Assembly (NCBI GenBank): GCA_902729415.1
Contig: CACVCF010000146.1
Span: 1-64,000 of the forward strand
Reading direction: 5' to 3'
Length of the DNA: 64,000 bases
Source: Terasakiella magnetica
GTDB taxonomy: Bacteria; Pseudomonadota; Alphaproteobacteria; Rhodospirillales; Magnetospirillaceae
Shown: positions 18,239 through 28,384 of the stretch, piece after piece
Numbering within the stretch: the first letter of the stretch is position 1
How the letters are laid out: every line of letters starts with the position of its first letter
Position numbers and translations under genes: made by a program
Notes under the pieces: model-generated
The model's database searches: none
The model's input: the letters and a program-made list of their open reading frames with translations, nothing else
Told to the model about the DNA's origin: nothing

Positions 18239-18480
18239 TGATCAGGGCAAGGGTTTCAACCTTTTAGCCTGAAGTTTAAACTAAAAGAAGATTGTATCTC
18301 ATTGGCAGTGCTCAAATAGCGTATTTTTTAATAACTCCTATTTTTATGGCCGTATTGGTGGTGGGTTTTCCCGAATATGGCCAGGAGGTTGGGAGAGCAA
18401 ATACTCCCATTGAGGATAAGGATTAAATATGCCAGATATAACGTATAAGAAAGAAATAAGACATTGTGGTGGGGGAGCAG
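18239..18480. other. AT-rich intergenic promoter region
   Basis: About 240 bp, much richer in A/T than its surroundings (for example TATTTTTTAATAA near 18320). It separates the divergent diguanylate cyclase and chemoreceptor genes and so must hold both promoters. I see no gene in it. Confidence 0.5.
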
Positions 18481-20805
18481 ATGGCCTTTGGAATTGCAGC
18501 TCGTTTCGGCGCGGCCCTGGTTGCGATGTCGATGGGAACCGCAGCGACCATGGGGTGGCTGAGCAACAGCCATTCCGTGTCGTTGATCGAGCAGGCGGAG
18601 CAGCGGGAGCTGGTCAGCCGCTTTGACCAATTGGTGGCGGAAGTGGGCAATTCCGCCGATCAGGCCCGGGCTTTGGCGGCCATGGCGGCAAATCTTCCGG
18701 GAGTGGCCCATCTGGTGGCGACAGGCCAGCGCGAGGCGCTGGCAGCCCAGATGGTGCCGGTCTTCAAGGCCATGACCGCCGAGTTCGGCGTCGAGCAGCT
18801 TCAATTCCACACACCGCCCGCCATCTCATTTCTGCGCGCCCATCAACCGGCGAAGTTTGGTGACGACCTGTCGTCATTCCGTCAGACCGTGGTACAGACC
18901 AATGCCACCAAGGCTTCGACCCACGGCCTGGAATATGGCGTCGCTGGCTTGGGGGTGCGTGGCCTGATGCCGCTGACGGACGAGGGCAAGCATGTGGGCT
19001 CGGTAGAATTCGGCCTATCGTTCGGCAAGGCCTTCTTTTCCGAGTTCAAGAAGTCCTATGGGGTTGATGTCAACCTGCATGTCAAGGACAAGGACGCGTT
19101 CAAGGTCTTCGCGGGCACGCTCGCCGTTTCCACCCTGACGCCCGAGGAGGTGGCCGCCGCCATGGCCGGGGGTGACGTGATCAAGGCGATCACCACCGAG
19201 AACGGGCGGACCGCCGTCTTGGCCCGAACCATCAAGGATTACGGCGGCAAGCCGCTGGGTGTGGCCGAAATCGCCATGGATGCCGGACATTACGCCCAGC
19301 AATTGGCCGAGGTGCGCCGGATGATGTTCGGATTAATCCTGGGGGCCTTGGTTGTGGCCATCGCTCTCGGCCTGTTCCTGGGCCGCACCATCACCAAGCC
19401 GGTACTGGCCATGAGCGCCGCCATGGACCGTATCGCCCGGCGCGAGTTCAATCTGGATATCCACTGCCTGGAGCGGAACGACGAAATCGGGCAGATGGCC
19501 CGGGCGGTCGAGGTGGTTCAAGAGGAAGTCCGCCGCACCGTCGAACTGGAAGCCGCGCAGCAGAAGGCTTTGCTGGAGCTTGAAGAGGGCGACAGGAATT
19601 TGCGGAGCGGCATGCAATTGCAGTTGGAAGGCATCGTCGAAGCCGCCATGCAGAGCAATGAGGCTGGTGTGGTGCTGGCTAAGATGATGGGCTCGGTCCG
19701 GCGGGCTTCCGAGCAAAGTCAATCCATCGCCACCGCCATCGAGGAATTGGTGGCCTCGGTCAACACCATCTCGGAATCTTCGGAAACCGCGGCCCACGAG
19801 GCTTCCGACGCCGAGAGCGCCGCCAGGATGGGCGTCAATGCCGCCGGAGCCGCCCGTCACGCCATGGACACCCTGCTGGACGCCGTCGCCGATGTGGGCG
19901 GCAAGGTCGAGGCGCTGGGGGCTGCGTCGGGGCAGATTGCCGCTATCGTCGATCAGATCGAAGCCATCGCGGGCCAGACCAACTTGCTGGCCTTGAACGC
20001 CACCATCGAGGCGGCTCGCGCCGGTGAGGCGGGCAAGGGCTTTGCCGTCGTGGCGGGCGAGGTCAAGACCCTGGCTAATCAGACCGCCAAGGCCACCGTG
20101 GATATCCGCGCCCGGATCGAGGCCCTGACCTCGGACATGGATGGCGCGCTGACCTCCATGCAGCACTCTCGTGCCGCCGCCGAGGAGGGCGTCACCGCCG
20201 TCGGCGAGGTTACCGGCGGGCTTGAAGCCATCGCCGGGCGCGTAGACGGGGTCACACACCGCATGCACGAGATCGCTGCGATCCTGGGACAGCAAAATAC
20301 CGCTGCCCGCGAGGTTTCCGCCGCGACCGGCGAAATTGCTTCGGTCGCCAATCATAATCTCGACGAGATCGGCCAGGTTCTTCAGTCCATGACCCTGGCG
20401 GCTTCGGTCCTTGACCGCCGCGCCGAGGACTTCGCCAAGATGGGAACGTCGGAAACCTTGCTGCAGGTGGCCAAGAACGACCACATCCGCTTCAAGCGTT
20501 CCATCATCGACCGGCTTATGGGGCGGAACGAGCTTACTCCCAGCCAGTTGTCCGATCATCACACCTGCCGGTTGGGCAAGTGGTATGACACCTTGAATGA
20601 CCCGCATCTGACCGGGCTTCCGGCCTATTCCCGCCTGCTTGATCCCCACCAGCGGGTGCACGCTCATGGCAAGGCCGCTTTGGAATGCTACACCCGTGGG
20701 AACCTGGATCAGGCCATGGCCGAGGTGGATCGGCTCAACGAGGCATCACGCCAAGTCCTCGACCTGCTAGATGAGATGGCCGAGGCTCTCAAGAAAACCG
20801 GTTAG
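18481..20805 (+). CDS. Methyl-accepting chemotaxis protein with C-terminal CZB zinc-binding domain
   Basis: About 774 aa from [16 protein letters not shown] 18481 is preceded by GGGGGAG, better placed than GTG 18466. Layout: membrane helix, periplasmic Cache-type domain ([35 protein letters not shown]), second helix (~285-305), HAMP ([18 protein letters not shown]), and the MCP signalling tip [24 protein letters not shown] domain is at the C-terminus ([36 protein letters not shown]), whose His and Cys bind zinc and report on zinc or oxidants. No coupled chemotaxis genes are nearby. Confidence 0.95.
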   Translation: MAFGIAARFGAALVAMSMGTAATMGWLSNSHSVSLIEQAEQRELVSRFDQLVAEVGNSADQARALAAMAANLPGVAHLVATGQREALAAQMVPVFKAMTAEFGVEQLQFHTPPAISFLRAHQPAKFGDDLSSFRQTVVQTNATKASTHGLEYGVAGLGVRGLMPLTDEGKHVGSVEFGLSFGKAFFSEFKKSYGVDVNLHVKDKDAFKVFAGTLAVSTLTPEEVAAAMAGGDVIKAITTENGRTAVLARTIKDYGGKPLGVAEIAMDAGHYAQQLAEVRRMMFGLILGALVVAIALGLFLGRTITKPVLAMSAAMDRIARREFNLDIHCLERNDEIGQMARAVEVVQEEVRRTVELEAAQQKALLELEEGDRNLRSGMQLQLEGIVEAAMQSNEAGVVLAKMMGSVRRASEQSQSIATAIEELVASVNTISESSETAAHEASDAESAARMGVNAAGAARHAMDTLLDAVADVGGKVEALGAASGQIAAIVDQIEAIAGQTNLLALNATIEAARAGEAGKGFAVVAGEVKTLANQTAKATVDIRARIEALTSDMDGALTSMQHSRAAAEEGVTAVGEVTGGLEAIAGRVDGVTHRMHEIAAILGQQNTAAREVSAATGEIASVANHNLDEIGQVLQSMTLAASVLDRRAEDFAKMGTSETLLQVAKNDHIRFKRSIIDRLMGRNELTPSQLSDHHTCRLGKWYDTLNDPHLTGLPAYSRLLDPHQRVHAHGKAALECYTRGNLDQAMAEVDRLNEASRQVLDLLDEMAEALKKTG

Positions 20806-20823
20806 AGCAAAGCCAGCCTGAAT

Positions 20824-21663
20824 TTAATTCCAGGGCTGGATGGGAACCAGCTTAAGGCCCGCAGGCACCACGGCGCGGGAAAGATCCAGGTCGTCGGCCC
20901 GGACCGGAATACGGAGCGGACCGGCGGCCAGGGGCAGTTCGATCACGCGTCCGCCCGTGGCTTCGTCGGAATAAACCACCAGCCGCGTGACAGAGATGCT
21001 GGCCCGCAGGGTATTGACCCGCATGGGGTCGCTGGCGGTCAGGATGACCCGCTTCAGCACCCGCCCCGGCGCCGCATAGGAAATCACGACTACGCCACCC
21101 CGTGACGAGAACTCGTCATCGGCAAGGGATAGGGCCGCCATGCGGCGGGTTTCCGCCTCGATGTTGAAATTGATCACCGGCAGGTCGGCGTCGAACAGCC
21201 ACAGGCCGGTGGCCAGGGAATAGGCGCTGCGGCGGCCAGAATGCTCGGTCCACAGCATGTAATCGTCACCAAGGATGGCGGAATTGGCCTTGGCCCGGAT
21301 GGTGTATTGCGGCGCCTGCCGCAGGTCGGTGGGAGACCCCATACGCCAAGTGTCCACCCGCACCCTGCCGTCGCCATCTTCGCCCAGGATCGTTCGCAGA
21401 CGCACCAGCATGCGATGGGGGCGCGGTTCGCCGACCATAGGGATGCTGAGCAGGTTGTAGGTGGTGTTGAGCAGGCGGGTGGCATAGCGCCCATGATCGT
21501 CGCGGATGGTGAACGTTGACCCGCCGCCCAGCACGGTTTCGGTGTGCCCCATGGTTCCGGCGAACATCATGGCCAGGCCGGTGGCGATCATGATCGGCAG
21601 GGTGAACAGGGTCACCAATCCGGCAACAATCATCCCCGCAATGAACGGCCACGTGTAACGCAT
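20824..21663 (-). CDS. Membrane-anchored protein of unknown function
   Basis: About 279 aa from MRYTWPFIAGMIVAG, with a purine-rich AAGGTG before it. One or two membrane helices fill residues ~5-45; the rest is a soluble, beta-rich domain (VRVDTWRMGSPTDLRQAP, YMLWTEHSGRRSAYSL, GGRVIELPLAAGPLRIPV). I do not recognise the family. It is convergent with the CZB chemoreceptor, only 18 bp apart, and lies upstream of the tRNA-Ser gene. Confidence 0.7.
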   Translation of the reverse strand: MRYTWPFIAGMIVAGLVTLFTLPIMIATGLAMMFAGTMGHTETVLGGGSTFTIRDDHGRYATRLLNTTYNLLSIPMVGEPRPHRMLVRLRTILGEDGDGRVRVDTWRMGSPTDLRQAPQYTIRAKANSAILGDDYMLWTEHSGRRSAYSLATGLWLFDADLPVINFNIEAETRRMAALSLADDEFSSRGGVVVISYAAPGRVLKRVILTASDPMRVNTLRASISVTRLVVYSDEATGGRVIELPLAAGPLRIPVRADDLDLSRAVVPAGLKLVPIQPWN

Positions 21664-21922
21664 ACACCTTCCCCACATGCGGCCGCCCGAATTCGGCCGC
21701 GCCGTCACCTTACGACGGCCTTGCCTTCACTGCAACCCAGGGCGGTGCGTCATTCGATGCTGTAAAGATGTCGTCCGATAGAGCCCCGAAATCACCGCCC
21801 ACACAGTTATCGTCAAAGGAATGGCAATTCCTGGCTGATTTCGGGAAAGGAAGCGTTGACGTGCCCGGTTCCTATCCGTTAGAAACATCGCTCCAGCCAC
21901 GGCGGCAAGCAACCGCCTCTGC

Positions 21923-22015
21923 GGAGGGGTGGGTGAGTGGCTGAAACCAACGGTTTGCTAAACCGTCCTAGGGTGTCAAACCTTAGCGCGGGTTCGAATC
22001 CCGCCCCCTCCGCCA
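21923..22015 (+). tRNA. tRNA-Ser (anticodon GCU)
   Basis: GGAGGGG (21923-21929) pairs with CCCCTCC (22005-22011), discriminator G and encoded CCA (22013-22015). The anticodon arm GGTTT-GCT-AAACC, a long variable arm typical of serine tRNA and the T-arm GCGGG-TTCGAAT-CCCGC are all present. Length 93 nt including CCA. Genes downstream differ in base composition, and tRNA 3' ends are common integration sites. Confidence 0.95.
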
Positions 22016-22048
22016 TTACTTTAAAAGAATAGATTCTCTGACGCATAG

Positions 22049-22080
22049 AGCCTTGGGCGAAAGCCCAAGGCTCTGCGGCG
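22049..22080 (+). terminator. Rho-independent terminator after tRNA-Ser
   Basis: A perfect 10-bp stem, AGCCTTGGGC-GAAA-GCCCAAGGCT (22049-22072), with a GAAA tetraloop, followed after a few bases by a short T run (GTTTTC). Confidence 0.75.
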
Positions 22081-22653
22081 TTTTCATTATGTAGCTGTTG
22101 ACCTTGATCGCCTCAATTCGGCCCGATTTTCAACATTTTATCTTCTCTTTCTCCCGTTTTCTCCCGCGGCTGTTGACTACGCCAGAAAGGTACGGGGTTT
22201 GAAAAGGGCTAAATTTCAATTGGATGCACGACAGAAAACTGTTTACCATTCCGCTGTTTTTATTGGCGCGGGCTGGAGTCTGGGGGCGGATTTGGTGGTC
22301 AACAGCTTTTCGTCCTGGCTGATGTGGAAGCCGTCATTTATGTCGTGCCCTGATGTGGAGGCCGTCATTGATGCCTAGCCCCTCGTCATCCACGGCATTC
22401 AGGTGTGAGCAGAAGGAGACAGGACCGCCTTGTGTGACTGCTTAGCCGGTCGATAGCCACCATTCCACCGGAATGACCGCTACGGTACTGTTGTGTCAGG
22501 AGATACGGGTCTCTGTGAAAGGCAGCAGATGCCTTTCAGTAACGTGTGTATCGTTTTAATGTGCAATTCTCCATTTACTGTCGCAGGCATCATCGCATGT
22601 CTGATGTTACCCAACAGACCTTCGGAACATAACCTATTGGGGGAAATGAACAG
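22081..22653. repeat. Gene-poor stretch with a short direct repeat
   Basis: No supported gene. A 19-bp repeat TGATGTGGARGCCGTCATT occurs at 22320-22338 and 22351-22369. Paired ~20-bp repeats of this kind are found at the ends of IS21-family elements, so this may be a transposon relic, but no transposase remnant is seen. The 3' part should hold the promoter of the following operon. Confidence 0.4.
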
Positions 22654-23640
22654 GTGGGTCTGCTGCGAAGAATATTGGTATACCGGTGGGAGAGAATCTT
22701 CGTTGTTTTCTCTGCCTGCGCTGCTGCAGCCTTCTTCGCCATTGCGTTTGGACTAAGGATTCCTGGGCCACCGTTTCGCGTCGGCATAAACCCATGGCTC
22801 GGCTACGAACCCCTTCTTATCGCCCGAGATACCTTGGCGCTTGATCCCAAAATAGTCCGGGTCGTGGATATGTCTTCGACCACAGAAACTATCCGTGCGC
22901 TCCAAAATGGGATCCTCGATGCGGCCGCGCTTACCCTTGACGAGGCACTGCTGCTTCAGCATTCCGGAACCAACATCCGCGTTCTGCTGGTCGCGGACAT
23001 ATCAAACGGCGCTGATGCCGTGGTCTTCAATCCCAAGGCCACAGATGTAATAGGCATCAAAGGTGCAAGGATAGCGTTCGAGGGCAAGGCATTGGGCGCC
23101 TACATGGCAGCACGCATGCTGGAAAAGATGTCCCTGGCCCCGAGTGACGTGCAATTGATCGAAGCGCCGATTGACCGACAAGAACGGCTCTATGTCAGCG
23201 GCGAGGTTGACGGGGTGATCACCTTTGACCCTATCCGCACTAAGCTTCTCACGTTAGGCGCCCGGCAAATTTTTTCCTCAAGGGATATTCCCAACGAAAT
23301 CCTCGATGTTGTGGTGGTCAGGGATCAGGCCCTACAAACCGATCCGGCAGCCATCAAGCATCTACGTGATGCATGGGAGTTTGGTCGGAAAAAGCTGGTC
23401 ACCCTAGATCCCGCTATGACTGTCGGCGTTACGAAGCGTACCGGCCTTTCGGAATCGGAGCTTAGAACGGCCCTAAAAGATATTGCATTTCCCAATGTCA
23501 AAGAGTCTGAGGCGCTAATCCTGGGAGCCGATCAACGGCTGGCCGAGACTTCACTAAAGCTCTGGCAAATCATGCAAAGCTATGGGATTGCCCCCTCTGG
23601 AGCGCCCACCCCAAAGATTTCAGGGGAGGTGCGCCGATGA
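22654..23640 (+). CDS. Membrane-anchored periplasmic substrate-binding-like protein (NMT1/SsuA type)
   Basis: 328 aa, GTG start at 22654 with GGGGGA upstream. An N-terminal membrane segment (~12-34) anchors or exports it. The body follows the NMT1/SsuA periplasmic-binding fold: FRVGINPWLGYEPLLIARD, RALQNGILDAAALTLDEAL, GIKGARIAFEGKALGAYMA, YVSGEVDGVITFDPIR. There is no ABC permease or ATPase next to it; instead its stop overlaps a GGDEF-EAL gene by ATGA. It probably acts as a sensor partner rather than a transporter part. Lower GC than the lipid operon. Confidence 0.8.
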   Translation: MGLLRRILVYRWERIFVVFSACAAAAFFAIAFGLRIPGPPFRVGINPWLGYEPLLIARDTLALDPKIVRVVDMSSTTETIRALQNGILDAAALTLDEALLLQHSGTNIRVLLVADISNGADAVVFNPKATDVIGIKGARIAFEGKALGAYMAARMLEKMSLAPSDVQLIEAPIDRQERLYVSGEVDGVITFDPIRTKLLTLGARQIFSSRDIPNEILDVVVVRDQALQTDPAAIKHLRDAWEFGRKKLVTLDPAMTVGVTKRTGLSESELRTALKDIAFPNVKESEALILGADQRLAETSLKLWQIMQSYGIAPSGAPTPKISGEVRR

Positions 23641-25994
23641 ACGTTCGTGCGGCTCTGTCCCGTCTCCCCGTAGCCGCTCAGGTAATTGTTGCGCTGTTCA
23701 TACTGGGGCTGGGCAGCCACGCCGCGGTGTTTGGAATGTCGGTGTGGGATGCTCTCCGACGCGCACAGCACGAAGCAATTATCGATCTTCGAGGACAACT
23801 TCATCTTGCTCAAGGGCTGGCGGGCCACCTCGTGGATGAAAATCACCGGGATGAGCTCGCTGTCTTGCTCAAATCTCTGGCCATATTGGCCCATGACGAT
23901 GTTGCGCTGCTGGTAAACGATGAAGGCCACGTAGTGGAAAATTCTGACGCTGAGCTTTCCCGACATTTGCTCGACACGCCTTGGTTCCGCCGCCTTACCC
24001 TGTCAGAAGTTAATTCTGTTACGGTTAAATCGTGGACAGATGATCACGTTTATGGCGTGGCGCCAATTTGTAAAGTCGTACCGGGCACCATCTCGGAGCG
24101 TAAATGTGTGTATCTGCTAGTTGAACATGGAACTGCGTGGCGCTTATCCGCCGCTACGTTTGCCGAACTTAAACGCAGTGCGGCAGTGCTCGGAATAAAC
24201 GTTCTCTTTTCTCTCCTCTGCTGGTGGATCATCAATGAGGCCGTGGCAAAGCCCAGCCAGAGGATTATTAAATCGATTTTACGCTTCCGTGGCGGTGATC
24301 GGACGGCACGCTGCACCTTAGCCGGTTCTGATGAGTTAGCAGGAATTTCGTTGGCAATTGATAAGGCCTTTGAGACCATTACAGATCAACAGCAGGACCT
24401 CCAGCTTCTTGAAACCGCCGTTAGCCAAAGTCCGGCGGCAATTGTCCTCATTGACGCTGAAGGTATTGTTCAGTTTCGGAATAGGGCCCATCAGCGCATC
24501 CACGGACCGGATGAGTCAGCCATAACCGCATTGCTTCAAGACGGAAGGCTCCGATCCGAGGCATGGTCGGGGGAGTTTTTTGACGAGAAGGCGAGTCGAT
24601 GGTTGAGAGCGGTGGTCTCCCCTATCGAGGACGACGCAGGGCAAATCACTCACAACCTAATCATCACCGAGGACATTACCGACCAGAAAGGGTATGAAGC
24701 AGCACTCTTCCGAAAGGAGACCGTGGACGATTTGACGGGGCTCCCGAACCGTGACTTCGGGCGCGAGCGACTTCGTCAGGTCCTTGGTGGCGGCACCATG
24801 ACGGCAGTTATCTATCTCGACATCGACGGGCTGACACGAGTCAACGAGACATTTGGCTACGAGTGTGGCAACGAAGTAATTAAAGCCGTTGCACAGCGTC
24901 TTCAGGAACTGTTTCCTCCGCCCGCCATGGTCTGTCGCCAGGCTGGAGACGAGTTCCTCCTCGTCCTTCCTGGCCTGGGTATCGCTAGTGAGGCAGAAAT
25001 TCAAGCGGCCCGAGCTTTGCGCGAATGCAGTGCACTATACTCCGTGGCAGGGTCAATGATTACGTTGACCCTTCGGGCTGGTGTGGCGGTGTTCCCACGC
25101 GATGGCAGCGATGCGGCAAGTCTTATCGATGACGCCTATTCTGCTGCAATTAGGGCGCGTGAAACCGGCGGCGGCACCTATCGCCTATTTAATCGGACTC
25201 TCGACGAACAGGTCAAACGCCAATTCGAACTTGATAACGACCTGCGCCAAGCGGTGGCACGTGATGAACTGCGCCTGTTCGCTCAGGCGTATGTCACTCC
25301 GGCCGATGGGATTGTGCGCGGAGCGGAAGCTTTGGTGCGCTGGGAGCGAGATGGCGCACTCGTCTCGCCGGGAGAATTCATCCCTCTCGCCGAGCGCAAC
25401 GGAGCCATTGTCCCGATCAGCGAGTGGATCGTCGAAAATGCTGCGAAAGCATCGTCTGCAATGTCGGATCACCTCGGCTTTCCGGTGCCCATCTCAGTGA
25501 ACATCAGTGCCGTGGAATTCCGCAGCACGGGCCTGCTATCGCGTCTTGAAGGCATTCGGGAACTCTATCCCCTGGCGGCCATTGAAATCGAGGTCACCGA
25601 GGGGGTATTTGCCGGGGATATGAAGACCGCTGGAGCCTATCTTAAGACCATTGATGAAATGGGCTTCCCGCTGGCAATCGACGATTTCGGCACCGGATAT
25701 TCATCACTCAGCTATCTTCGGGACTTTCCCTTCTCAAAGCTTAAGATCGATCGAAGTTTTATAGTTGATATGGTTGAACGCCCCCGCCACCGCGATATTG
25801 TCGCGGCAACTGTGGCTTTGGCCCATCACTTGGGGCTCGTTGTTACTGCCGAGGGGGTTGAAGACCAAGCCCAAAATGACCTGCTCAAAGCCATGGGGGT
25901 CGATTACATCCAAGGGTATTTATTCCACAAACCGGCTCCGATAGAGCTGTTTGAGGACCTGATTAGGCGGAAACGTTACGAAGGCCAATCCTGA
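23637..25994 (+). CDS. Membrane GGDEF-EAL protein, probable cyclic di-GMP phosphodiesterase
   Basis: 785 aa. A membrane helix at ~12-35, a periplasmic domain to ~180, a second helix (~183-205), a HAMP-like segment, a PAS domain (LLETAVSQSPAAIVLIDAEG) and then GGDEF and EAL. The GGDEF site reads AGDEF (CRQAGDEFLLVLPG), so cyclase activity may be lost. The EAL site is complete: RGAEALVRWERDG, SVNISAVEF, DDFGTGYSSLSYL and TAEGVEDQAQ. It is coupled to the upstream binding-protein gene, which suggests ligand-controlled breakdown of cyclic di-GMP. Confidence 0.93.
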   Translation: MNVRAALSRLPVAAQVIVALFILGLGSHAAVFGMSVWDALRRAQHEAIIDLRGQLHLAQGLAGHLVDENHRDELAVLLKSLAILAHDDVALLVNDEGHVVENSDAELSRHLLDTPWFRRLTLSEVNSVTVKSWTDDHVYGVAPICKVVPGTISERKCVYLLVEHGTAWRLSAATFAELKRSAAVLGINVLFSLLCWWIINEAVAKPSQRIIKSILRFRGGDRTARCTLAGSDELAGISLAIDKAFETITDQQQDLQLLETAVSQSPAAIVLIDAEGIVQFRNRAHQRIHGPDESAITALLQDGRLRSEAWSGEFFDEKASRWLRAVVSPIEDDAGQITHNLIITEDITDQKGYEAALFRKETVDDLTGLPNRDFGRERLRQVLGGGTMTAVIYLDIDGLTRVNETFGYECGNEVIKAVAQRLQELFPPPAMVCRQAGDEFLLVLPGLGIASEAEIQAARALRECSALYSVAGSMITLTLRAGVAVFPRDGSDAASLIDDAYSAAIRARETGGGTYRLFNRTLDEQVKRQFELDNDLRQAVARDELRLFAQAYVTPADGIVRGAEALVRWERDGALVSPGEFIPLAERNGAIVPISEWIVENAAKASSAMSDHLGFPVPISVNISAVEFRSTGLLSRLEGIRELYPLAAIEIEVTEGVFAGDMKTAGAYLKTIDEMGFPLAIDDFGTGYSSLSYLRDFPFSKLKIDRSFIVDMVERPRHRDIVAATVALAHHLGLVVTAEGVEDQAQNDLLKAMGVDYIQGYLFHKPAPIELFEDLIRRKRYEGQS

Positions 25995-26453
25995 ATGTCA
26001 ACGCCATCTAAACACCTGATAATTTCGGAAGAGACGCGCCTGATTCTAGACGAAATTCAGGCATTGCGGAAAGAGGTAGCCGCTCTTCGCGAGGAGAGTC
26101 ATGGCGTGGTGCTCGATATTCGCGACATGGTGGCTGAGATCCATGCCATGGAAAAGGTTGAAAAGGCTGTTGAGGCCGGGCTTGCCCAGGTCGAAGAGAG
26201 TCTGGAGCAAGCCATGGGAGAAAGTCAGCCATCAATGATAACGTGCGAAGCTTGCGGGTCTTACGTTGAGCGGCATGAGGCGGAGAGCGGGTTCCTGCTG
26301 ATTTGCAAGGCTTGCGGCCACACAGCCTTTGCCAATCGGCGTGTAACTCCCGACCGACGGCTACTCGCCGATCGCCGGAAACAGGGGCAGTCCATCGGCG
26401 AAGAAATGCCAGAGATTGAACCGGCGGCTCCACCTGACTGGACGCAACATTAA
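25995..26453 (+). CDS. Small coiled-coil protein with a zinc ribbon
   Basis: 152 aa, starting on the base after the GGDEF-EAL stop. Residues ~10-75 are a charged coiled coil (EIQALRKEVAALREESHG). Residues ~83-115 hold two CxxC pairs (ITCEACGSYVERHE and LICKACGHTAF), a zinc ribbon. The basic tail includes TPDRRLLADRRK. Probably cytoplasmic. No known family recognised; as third gene of the operon it may link the phosphodiesterase to a target. Confidence 0.75.
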   Translation: MSTPSKHLIISEETRLILDEIQALRKEVAALREESHGVVLDIRDMVAEIHAMEKVEKAVEAGLAQVEESLEQAMGESQPSMITCEACGSYVERHEAESGFLLICKACGHTAFANRRVTPDRRLLADRRKQGQSIGEEMPEIEPAAPPDWTQH

Positions 26454-26624
26454 CACCCGACGGCTGTTAGCGACAGGAATGGGTCAGCTACAGCCGATTG
26501 GCTCCAGTACGGCAGCCGACAGCAGTGACCCATTTGTCCGATGATAACGCGCAACTCTCGCCGCTTAAATATAATGTTTAGCTGAGGTAGCCTCGGGGCA
26601 TAAGATGTGGGCTGAGCAACAACC

Positions 26625-27068
26625 ATGAATAGCGATCTGTATTGTCTTATTTATACCAGCAGCGCCTGGAACGATATGCAGGCAGAGGACATCCGCGCGC
26701 TCGCAAGTCGATCATCTGCCAATAATAAGTCAAAAAATATTAGTGGTGTATTGCTGTATCATGACCGAACATTTTTCCAAATTTTGGAAGGTCCAGAGAG
26801 TAATGTTCTTGCTCTTTATGACTTAATTCAAAGAGATAGGCGGCATTATGGGGCGTTTGCACTCTATGACGGGGGGATACAGCGTAGAAATTTTTCCAAT
26901 TGGGGAATGGCCGTGACGGACATCAGCGCCTTTGCACAAGAAGACGCAGATCTATTCCGCTCACTCGTTGATGCTGGACCGCAACTTGGAACGCAATCGG
27001 CAATGACCTCTCGGATTGAGCGTCTTATTTCGTCATTCAGAAAGGCTGTCGGCGCGGAAGATGAGTGA
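26625..27068 (+). CDS. BLUF-domain blue-light photoreceptor
   Basis: 147 aa; the BLUF domain takes residues ~4-97 and the rest is a short helical cap. The flavin-site residues are present: the Tyr in CLIYTSSAWN, Asn in ANNKSKNISGVLLY, Gln in FFQILEGPESNV and Trp in FSNWGMAV. BLUF proteins bind FAD and signal blue light by rewiring the Tyr-Gln hydrogen bonds. As a stand-alone short BLUF it should act through a partner protein. The neighbour GGDEF-EAL gene, 630 bp upstream, is an obvious candidate but unproven. Its own promoter would lie at 26454-26624. Confidence 0.93.
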   Translation: MNSDLYCLIYTSSAWNDMQAEDIRALASRSSANNKSKNISGVLLYHDRTFFQILEGPESNVLALYDLIQRDRRHYGAFALYDGGIQRRNFSNWGMAVTDISAFAQEDADLFRSLVDAGPQLGTQSAMTSRIERLISSFRKAVGAEDE

Positions 27069-27272
27069 ATATCTGGGTTACTCTGGCGACAGCCAAAAGA
27101 CCCCGGCGCTGCATCTGAGTGCCCCCCTGACCGTCATTCACGGAGAGGGGCCTCTGCCCCCTCCTGCCATTTATGAGCCGCCTACCTCAAGAAAACTACC
27201 CGGTGTCAAGCCACGCGCATGGGGGTGCAGCGCGAGATGAAATCGGGGAGAATCGTCATCCCAGGATTGCAT

Positions 27273-28049
27273 CTATTTCGTCGCCGCCCACATTATTGCT
27301 GGGTCGCCATCGTCCTTGTTGCAAAGCTCGGTGATGATGGCCGATGAGATTCGGGGCGGAGTCTCGCCATTGATGCTCAGAAGTCCCTTCTTCACCAGCC
27401 GCATACCCGACGCGGCACATATCCGGCGTGGAACACCTCTGGCGGTCACCACCGGCACGCCGTTCACGGTCGATACCTCCAATGGCCCGCCAAACATATG
27501 GGTAGCAGGTACTTCTCCCTGAGCAGCCAATATGATCTGCTCTACAAACTTCGTAGTCTCATTCGGGTCATAGTCGCCGTCGGCTTTACGGCTGCTCCAT
27601 CCAAGGTATATCCCTAGCAGAACCAACAGAACGGCTGTGACGCCGGCTCCCACGATGATCGGGTTGCCAGTGACCTGGCCCGCCAGTCTGGGTTGAGCGC
27701 GGTGGCCGTGATCCACTACGACATTAGCGGACCTTTTTTCTGGATCCATATGGGTATCGCGTGGTAGCCGCCGCTCTTTGGCAACCTGAAGAACCTTGAC
27801 GCAACCTCTCACTGCGGAACGCATGGCTTCGGGCGAGTGATGGGAGGGCATTGAGGCAACTATATCACGAACTTTCTGGGAAAGTTCGTTGCGCAGATCT
27901 TTCGACGATGTTCTTCGCAGCATCATCGCAAGGGCAAGAAGCGAAAGCTCTTCTAATTTTACGGGCGAGTTTACCGACGGCAACTTCCGTATAATTTCCT
28001 GGAAGACGGCGTCTGTTTCTTCCGGGGAAAGCCGTTTCTCCATAGGCAC
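27273..28049 (-). CDS. Single-pass membrane protein with pilin-like C-terminal segment, unknown
   Basis: 258 aa. A helical cytoplasmic part (residues 1-~125; SPEETDAVFQEIIRKL, LALAMMLRRTSSKDL) is followed by one membrane helix (IIVGAGVTAVLLVLLGIYLG) and a soluble domain with two Cys (RRICAASGMRL and ITELCNKDDGD). The order VPVVTARGVPRRIC...C weakly recalls the end of minor type IV pilins, but I cannot confirm this. No partner genes nearby. Confidence 0.6.
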   Translation of the reverse strand: MPMEKRLSPEETDAVFQEIIRKLPSVNSPVKLEELSLLALAMMLRRTSSKDLRNELSQKVRDIVASMPSHHSPEAMRSAVRGCVKVLQVAKERRLPRDTHMDPEKRSANVVVDHGHRAQPRLAGQVTGNPIIVGAGVTAVLLVLLGIYLGWSSRKADGDYDPNETTKFVEQIILAAQGEVPATHMFGGPLEVSTVNGVPVVTARGVPRRICAASGMRLVKKGLLSINGETPPRISSAIITELCNKDDGDPAIMWAATK

Positions 28050-28384
28050 ATCCCATCCAGCAAGGGTTGCCCTCCGATGATATGATATCCAAGGTCTATT
28101 AAGGATGCGTTATGCCACCTTTTGACAAGCAAGACTGCTCGCCCTCCGGACAATGAACGGTGCATGCAGGTCAGGTAACGGCCGTTTGGCCCGGATGCGT
28201 TTGTAACAGCGCCCACTTCTCGACCAGGTTGGTCGGCCGCTCGACGGCTTCTGTGGGGCATGTCCAGCCAAATGGCCCCGACGAGGCAGACAACCGCTGT
28301 GGCCCCAGTTAACCGTCACTCACGGACAACAGCTGCTACGCCAGAAGAGTGCCAGGAGCGGTTTCTTGTTCCAGCGATGGCGCA
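28050..28384. other. 335-bp gap without a recognisable gene
   Basis: Short frames here look like neither coding sequence nor a known family. It should contain the promoter for the gene at 28049. Nothing else is seen. Confidence 0.4.

Noticed and set aside
19333-20667. 444-aa frame on the minus strand
   Set aside because: Antisense shadow of the CZB chemoreceptor; no domain.
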